Source of the DNA: Actinomycetota bacterium
GTDB taxonomy: Bacteria > Actinomycetota > Humimicrobiia > Humimicrobiales > Humimicrobiaceae
Assembly: GCA_016783985.1 (NCBI GenBank)
Contig: JADHVM010000009.1
Coordinates: 1-20,331, forward strand
Reading direction: 5' to 3'
Length of the DNA stretch: 20,331 nucleotides
The first letter of the stretch is position 1. Each line of letters opens with the position of its first letter. The position numbers and the translations under genes are program-made. Below the pieces are notes generated by a model. It was not told where the DNA came from. It did not search any database and was given only the letters and a program-made list of their open reading frames with translations. Shown one piece after another: positions 16,454 to 20,331 of this stretch.

Positions 16454-16699
16454 TTACTTTTTTTCCTTTGTTTTTTCTTTTGATTGACTCTTGTCTTTTC
16501 CCTTGCTTTTCCCCTTGCCTTTTTCTTCAAATTTTATTATTTCATTATTATTATAGTATCCGCAATTTTCACAGACTCTATGAGCAATTTTTTTACTATG
16601 GCATCGTGGACAATCTATAATATTAATTAATTTTAAGCTGTCGTGCGCCCTGCGTTTGTCTCTTTTAGACTTTGTTGTCTTTCTCTTTGGAACTGCCAA
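16454..16699 (-). CDS. rpmF: 50S ribosomal protein bL32 with a lysine-rich C-terminal tail
   Basis: Ribosomal protein L32, recognised by the start AVPKRKTTKSKRDKRRAHDSL and the zinc ribbon with four cysteines, C30 and C33 (CPRC) and C43 and C46 (CENC). The common family form is about 55-62 residues. This one has 81, because a low-complexity tail made almost only of K, G, S, E, Q and D follows ENEGY-type sequence (from about residue 58, EEKGKGKSKGKDKS). The start is TTG 16699 behind AGGAGGTTG. The DUF177 gene that usually precedes rpmF is missing; a 180-base spacer is there instead, so rpmF probably has its own promoter. Confidence 0.96.
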   Translation of the reverse strand: MAVPKRKTTKSKRDKRRAHDSLKLINIIDCPRCHSKKIAHRVCENCGYYNNNEIIKFEEKGKGKSKGKDKSQSKEKTKEKK

Positions 16700-16753
16700 A
16701 ACTTACAACCTCCTGATTTTTTATTTTTTTTTATATTAAGAAACAAGTTTATT

Positions 16754-16781
16754 AATATATCATATATTAATATTAATTCAA
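16754..16781 (-). promoter_or_regulatory. Candidate sigma-70-type promoter for rpmF-acd
   Basis: In the 180-base spacer upstream of rpmF, reading the minus strand, TTGAAT (16781-16776) and TATATT (16759-16754) are separated by 16 bases. They lie about 55-80 bases ahead of the TTG start. This is the longest spacer inside the housekeeping cluster, so an internal promoter is expected here. The surrounding sequence is nearly all A and T, so chance matches are common. Confidence 0.3.
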
Positions 16782-16879
16782 TAATTAGAAATATGATTAA
16801 AATTAAATTATGCTAATTTGAAACCAATTTTAGCTTTTAAAAAACTAAGTGTTTGGCAATAGCTAAAAACTTTTACATC

Positions 16880-17341
16880 TCATTTATTTTTAGTAGAAAG
16901 AATTGCCTTAAATTGTTCCCTCCCCTTTTCTACAGCCGAAACTATTTTATATAAAACAGCTTCCAAACTTGCTAATTTTTCATCAGCATAATCCTCAGCT
17001 TCCAGCCTTATTGTTCTTGCTTTAGCTTCTGCTATAGATATTACTTCATCTGCTTTCCTGTTGGCTTTCTTTAAGATATCACTCTCATCAACCAATTTTT
17101 CTGCTTTCTCTTCTGCTTGCTGAATAATCTTTACAGATTGCCTCTTTGCTTCTTCAAGCATATTTTCTCTTTCTTTAACTATCCACCTGGCTTGCCTGAA
17201 TTCTTCTGGAAATATATTCCTAAGTTCATCCAGGGTATCATATATCTCATTCTCTTTGATTACTATGTTTGACGAGAAAGGAATTCTCTTACTTCTTTCC
17301 AGTAACTCTTCAATTTTATCAATCATTTCTAATACATCCAT
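16880..17341 (-). CDS. Coiled-coil protein of the V-ATPase subunit H / DivIVA-like type, unknown function
   Basis: This 153-residue, highly charged and mostly helical protein has a conserved-looking N-terminus (MDVLEMIDKIEELLERSKRIPFSS) and a central FPEEFRQARWIVKERENMLEEAKRQ. A long regular coiled coil of AEEKAEKLVDES / AEAKARTIRLEAEDYADEKL character follows. Such proteins beside coaD in clostridia-like genomes are often labelled ATPase or ATP synthase subunit B-like, but nothing here indicates catalysis or a membrane segment. A DivIVA-like scaffold or a ribosome/cell-envelope role is possible; I do not assign one. I place the start at ATG 17341 because GGAGA lies five bases upstream; the GTG at 17353 falls inside that Shine-Dalgarno region. 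It stops with TGA and the following 180-base spacer separates it from rpmF. Confidence 0.8.
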   Translation of the reverse strand: MDVLEMIDKIEELLERSKRIPFSSNIVIKENEIYDTLDELRNIFPEEFRQARWIVKERENMLEEAKRQSVKIIQQAEEKAEKLVDESDILKKANRKADEVISIAEAKARTIRLEAEDYADEKLASLEAVLYKIVSAVEKGREQFKAILSTKNK

Positions 17342-17360
17342 ATTTTTCTCCACTTATTTC

Positions 17361-17861
17361 TTAATTTAAATTAAAATTTCTTTTTTTAAAACTTAAAATT
17401 ATATCTTCTTCTATTTCTTTTGGTACTAGACCAGTAATACATCCATTATATCTTGCTACTTCTTTTACTGCACTAGAACTTAGATATGCAAATTTTGGAT
17501 TAGTCATTAAAAACATGGTTTCCAACTCTGGATTTAATTTTTTATTAATTTGAGCCATCTGAAATTCATATTCAAAATCCGATATAGCTCTCAAACCTTT
17601 TACTATTACTTTAACGTTATGAATTTTAGCAATATCTACAAGCAGCCCTTCAAATGATACAACTTCTATGTTTTTAAATTCTTTTAGTACCCTTTCCACA
17701 TAATTAACTCTTCTATCAAGAGGGAATAAAGATTTTTTTCTTGTATTATTTGAAACAGCTGCAATTACCTTGTCAAAAATTTTTGAGCATCTTACAATTA
17801 CATCCTTGTGACCTTCAGTAATTGGGTCATATGTTCCAGGGCATAGTGCAATTTTTATCAT
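17361..17861 (-). CDS. coaD: Phosphopantetheine adenylyltransferase
   Basis: CoaD adds AMP from ATP to 4'-phosphopantetheine, the penultimate step of coenzyme A synthesis. The 166-residue protein shows the nucleotidyltransferase signature ALCPGTYDPITEGHKDVI with T15-x-x-H18 (TEGH). The substrate loops DRRVNYVERVLKEF, VKGLRAISDFEYEFQMAQINKKL and FLMTNPKFAYLSSSAVKEVARYNG, ending in LVPKEIEE, are also present. Length is typical (about 160). The rsmD-coaD order is one of the most conserved pairs in Gram-positive bacteria. It links functionally to the CoA-dependent acd and the phosphopantetheine-bearing ACP nearby. Confidence 0.98.
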   Translation of the reverse strand: MIKIALCPGTYDPITEGHKDVIVRCSKIFDKVIAAVSNNTRKKSLFPLDRRVNYVERVLKEFKNIEVVSFEGLLVDIAKIHNVKVIVKGLRAISDFEYEFQMAQINKKLNPELETMFLMTNPKFAYLSSSAVKEVARYNGCITGLVPKEIEEDIILSFKKRNFNLN

Positions 17862-17887
17862 TATTTTAACTCTATCTATTATAATAA

Positions 17888-18439
17888 TTATGGAGAAAGA
17901 TATATTACTTTTTTATCTCCAAAAAAAGATTTTTTAAATATACTAAGATTGTTAATTTCTTTATCAATTTCTCTCTTAAAGAAACACTCGTATAAAATTA
18001 TTGTATTATCTGTAGTTATTTTCCTTTCAGCTATTATATTAAAAATCTCTTTCATAGTATTGCTTTTTACTTTATATGGTGGGTCTGTAAAAATTATATC
18101 CACTTTAAAATCATCAAATCTTTTTAAGAATTTTACTACATCACTCCTTATTATTTTGTACTTTCCTTCTATACCTTTTAAATCTTTAATATTATGTTTT
18201 GTAATTTCAATCGCTTTAAAACTATTATCTACGAAATGTACTGATTTACATCCTCTACTTAAAGATTCTATTCCCAAAGAACCAGTTCCTGAAAATAAAT
18301 CTAATACCTTTGAATTTACTATTTTGTTACCTAAAACATTAAAGATACTTTCCTTAACATTATCAAGAGTAGGCCGAATTCTAAAATCAGATGGTGCTTT
18401 TAATTTTTTGCCTTTAAATATTCCAGAAATAACTCTTAT
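17888..18439 (-). CDS. rsmD: 16S rRNA (guanine966-N2)-methyltransferase RsmD, with apparent ATA start
   Basis: RsmD methylates G966 of 16S rRNA using S-adenosylmethionine. Reading upstream of the TTG at 18277 reveals the full family N-terminus: IRVISGIFKGKKLKAP, RIRPTLDNVKESIFN, and the SAM-binding motif I VLDLFSGTGSLGIESLSRG. The catalytic FTDPPYK follows later. Starting at TTG 18277 would cut through motif I and leave 129 residues, so that start is not credible. No ATG, GTG or TTG exists between that point and the in-frame TGA at 18446-18448. The ATA at 18437-18439 aligns exactly with the usual first Met (M-R-V-I-S-G) and is preceded by GGTGA with a 6-base spacer. The full product would be 183 residues, normal for the family. 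It starts 21 bases after the fakA stop. Either a rare AUA start is used, or ATG has mutated or been misread to ATA. Confidence 0.88.
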   Translation of the reverse strand: MRVISGIFKGKKLKAPSDFRIRPTLDNVKESIFNVLGNKIVNSKVLDLFSGTGSLGIESLSRGCKSVHFVDNSFKAIEITKHNIKDLKGIEGKYKIIRSDVVKFLKRFDDFKVDIIFTDPPYKVKSNTMKEIFNIIAERKITTDNTIILYECFFKREIDKEINNLSIFKKSFFGDKKVIYLSP

Positions 18440-18460
18440 AGTTAATCACCATCCAGTTAT

Positions 18461-20194
18461 TTATTCAATAGAAAATATATATGGGTATAAGGGCTGACCT
18501 CCATCATGAAATTCAACTTCTAGTTTAGGTAAGCATTCTTTTAACCTACCTTCAATACTTTTACTGTCTTCTTTTTTAGCATCTTTCCCGGTATAGAATG
18601 TAACAATCTCTTCATTTCCTGTTGACATATCTTTAATTAAATCTATAACTACACCAACTAAGTTATCAGAAATAACTCTTACTTTTCCATCTTCCAAACC
18701 TATATAATCACCTTTTTTTATCTCACCAACTAACAAATTAGCTTTTCTTACTGCAGTAGTAACCTCGCCACTCTTTATTTTATTTACTGCCTCTTTCATA
18801 TTAAATATATTTTCTTCTACTTCAAGATCAGGATTATAATTTAAAATTGCAGTTATGCCCTGAGGAATTGATTTTGTAGGAACAACTATAATATCTTTTT
18901 TCACAATTCTTTTTGCCTGGTTTGCCGTTAGAATTATATTTTTATTATTAGGAAAGATAACAATTTTATCAGCTTCCAATTTATTAATAGCTTTTACGAT
19001 ATCATAAGTTGATGGGTTCATACTTTGCCCGCCTTTTATTATTACATCTACGCCAATACTTTTAAAAACCTCTTCAATTCCATCCCCGTTAGCTACCACC
19101 AAAAGACCTATTTTTTCTTTCTTTTCCTCTGCCTCTTCAATACCTCTGGCTTGTTTACTCTGATCAATCATATTATTTATCTGAATCTCGTGGAGTGTTC
19201 CCTCTCTTATTGTCCTCTTTAAAACTTTTTGGGGATAATTTGTGTGTACATGAACTTTTACTAATTTTTCGTTTCCAACTACTAATGCACTGTCTCCAAA
19301 TCTTTCAATATCTTGTTTTAACCTATCAATATTTATATTATCACCCAGAACAACCAATTCTGTACAATATACATACTTTATATCAGTACTGACATTAATA
19401 TCTTTTAAACTTTTAAAATCTTTTTTTACATCCATTTTGTTATTACTATTAATATTACCACTGTCATTAATACTACTTTCAGACAAAATTCCTTTATTAT
19501 TAAGCTTGGCACTTTCTTTTTTATTTTTACTTTTTTTTGTATTTTCTAATTTGCAATCACTTTTTTTTAATTCTATTAAGGCTTTTTTAAACCCAATTAT
19601 TATATCTAAAATACCTTGTGCGCCTGCATCAACAACATCTGCTTTTTTTAAAACAGGCAGAATATACGTTGATCTTATAACAGATTTCTCAGCTTCCTCT
19701 ATTATATTATCAAGAATCTCTATATAACTTATACTACCGGTTGTATTATTATTTAAATTATCAACAGATTGATGTATATCTTTAATAGTTGTTAGCATAG
19801 TTCCTTCTGTTGGGTTCTGAACGGAACTATAAGCTAACTTTTTAGAAGAATCTAAAGCATCCCTAATTGCATATAAGTCCATGTTTTTTTTACTTAATAA
19901 TTTGTCAAGAAAACCTTTTATTATTTGTGAAAGTATTACTCCTGAATTTCCTCTTGCTCCCATCAATGCTCCAAATGAAATTTTTTCTACTATATTTTTC
20001 AATGTATAACTCTTAATATTTATAACTTCCTGTTTTATTGCCTTTAAAGTCAGCAGCATATTTGTACCTGTATCACCATCTGGGACAGGGAAAACATTTA
20101 AATTATTAATTTTCTCTTCATTCTCTTTAAAATTCGTTATTATTATATCTAAAATATTTTGTACTTCTCTACCATTTAATTTAGCAAACATCAT
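18461..20194 (-). CDS. fakA: Fatty acid kinase FakA-like (DhaL/DAK2 and EDD-type domain protein)
   Basis: This YloV/FakA family protein phosphorylates FakB-bound fatty acids with ATP to give acyl-phosphate. Numbering from ATG 20194 (577 residues): the N-terminal DhaL kinase domain (1-208) carries FPVPDGDTGTNM (36-46, Mg-binding D39 and D41), FGALMGARGNSGVILSQI and DAGAQGILDI. A middle domain starts near 272 with YVYCTELVV (C277) and has VKVHVHTNYP (H315, H317), the Cys-His-His set known to bind zinc in FakA. A C-terminal EDD/DegV-like domain follows. A low-complexity linker of K, S, N and E (about 209-270) joins the first two and makes the protein slightly longer than usual (about 550). The start is ATG 20194 (or 20191) after AAAGGTGGG; the GTG at 20203 sits inside that Shine-Dalgarno. 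No fakB is in the window. Confidence 0.92.
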   Translation of the reverse strand: MMFAKLNGREVQNILDIIITNFKENEEKINNLNVFPVPDGDTGTNMLLTLKAIKQEVINIKSYTLKNIVEKISFGALMGARGNSGVILSQIIKGFLDKLLSKKNMDLYAIRDALDSSKKLAYSSVQNPTEGTMLTTIKDIHQSVDNLNNNTTGSISYIEILDNIIEEAEKSVIRSTYILPVLKKADVVDAGAQGILDIIIGFKKALIELKKSDCKLENTKKSKNKKESAKLNNKGILSESSINDSGNINSNNKMDVKKDFKSLKDINVSTDIKYVYCTELVVLGDNINIDRLKQDIERFGDSALVVGNEKLVKVHVHTNYPQKVLKRTIREGTLHEIQINNMIDQSKQARGIEEAEEKKEKIGLLVVANGDGIEEVFKSIGVDVIIKGGQSMNPSTYDIVKAINKLEADKIVIFPNNKNIILTANQAKRIVKKDIIVVPTKSIPQGITAILNYNPDLEVEENIFNMKEAVNKIKSGEVTTAVRKANLLVGEIKKGDYIGLEDGKVRVISDNLVGVVIDLIKDMSTGNEEIVTFYTGKDAKKEDSKSIEGRLKECLPKLEVEFHDGGQPLYPYIFSIE

Positions 20195-20269
20195 TTTACC
20201 CACCTTTAAAAAACTTAATTTTATTTACAATAATTTAAATATTAATATTTTAATATACTACATTAAAAT

Positions 20270-20329
20270 TTATTCTAATTCTATTTGATTAATCATACCA
20301 TAAGCTATTAAATTCATATAAATATTATC
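20270..20329 (-). other. Possible 3' end of an upstream gene (19 codons to TAA)
   Basis: Reading in from the right edge on the minus strand, one frame stays open for 19 codons (ending AYGMINQIELE) and stops with TAA at 20270-20272; the other two frames hit stops within six codons. It could be the tail of the gene preceding fakA, often an Asp23-family protein, but I cannot recognise that family from so short a piece. The 75 bases between this stop and fakA hold an AT-rich spacer and the AAAGGTGGG ribosome site. Confidence 0.25.
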
Positions 20330-20331
20330 CG

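Noticed and set aside
16828..16868. Inverted repeat TTTTAGCT / AGCTAAAA after the coiled-coil gene as a terminator
   Set aside because: The loop is 25 bases, the stem is weak, and no U run follows on the transcribed strand.
17888..18277. rsmD starting at TTG 18277
   Set aside because: It would remove the conserved N-terminus and cut SAM motif I, although those sequences are encoded in frame immediately upstream.
17949..18497. Plus-strand open frame opposite rsmD and the fakA end
   Set aside because: It is antisense to clear RsmD motifs, hydrophobic and low-complexity as expected of a shadow frame, and has no family resemblance. The same applies to plus-strand frames over rnhB, trmD, smc, plsX, the DRTGG gene and fakA.
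20195..20203. GTG 20203 as the fakA start
   Set aside because: The GTG is part of the AAAGGTGGG Shine-Dalgarno; the ATG pair at 20194/20191 is correctly spaced from it.
1..20331. CRISPR arrays, tRNA/rRNA genes, insertion sequences, SRP RNA
   Set aside because: I saw no regularly spaced direct repeats, no tRNA-like cloverleaf or rRNA segments, no transposase and no terminal inverted repeats. An SRP RNA next to ffh was looked for, but the gaps there are too short.

Overview
This is a very AT-rich bacterial window (by eye below 30% GC). Every gene I can support lies on the minus strand, so transcription runs from the right end to the left. Most of it is a dense core-housekeeping cluster with short gaps, small overlaps and frequent TTG or GTG starts behind good Shine-Dalgarno sequences. 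Standard stops are used: mostly TAA, with TGA for khpA, rnc and the coiled-coil gene, and TAG for rpsP and ftsY. The gene order (plsX-acpP-rnc-smc-ftsY-ffh-rpsP-khpA-rimM-trmD-rplS-lepB-rnhB-yraN) resembles low-GC Firmicutes and related deep anaerobic lineages. A fused ADP-forming acetyl-CoA synthetase and a stand-alone BioD-like/DRTGG protein beside it point to a fermentative anaerobe. Candidate Atribacterota or a clostridia/halanaerobia-like lineage would fit, but I cannot settle the taxon from the sequence alone.

Right to left: 20331-16454 holds a possible gene tail, a FakA-type fatty acid kinase, rsmD (16S rRNA m2G966 methyltransferase, apparently with a non-canonical ATA start), coaD, a small coiled-coil protein and rpmF. 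The stretch 16394-13212 is an acetate/energy module: the acd fusion followed by the BioD-like DRTGG protein. Then come plsX and acpP (phospholipid precursors), rnc, a strikingly short smc, ftsY and ffh (protein targeting), and a ribosome/tRNA maturation run (rpsP, khpA, rimM, trmD, rplS) ending in lepB, rnhB and yraN. Left of 2543 the character changes to accessory genes with larger gaps: a monotopic sugar-phosphate transferase, a short orphan reading frame, and a PAS-GAF-PAS-GGDEF signalling gene that runs off the left edge and is broken by one in-frame TAG.

Functionally, FakA makes acyl-phosphate from free fatty acids and PlsX exchanges acyl groups between ACP and phosphate, so fakA, plsX and acpP form a lipid-entry path in one neighbourhood, without fabD or fabG between plsX and acpP. 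Ffh, FtsY and LepB together cover SRP-dependent targeting and signal-peptide removal.

The most notable points are: (1) an Smc of only 761 residues with complete ATPase heads but no recognisable hinge and much reduced coiled coil; (2) rsmD whose conserved N-terminus has no ATG/GTG/TTG start, with ATA exactly where Met is expected and a Shine-Dalgarno at the right distance; (3) a single TAG interrupting an otherwise open sensor diguanylate-cyclase frame; (4) the ADP-forming acetate module inserted between rpmF and plsX.
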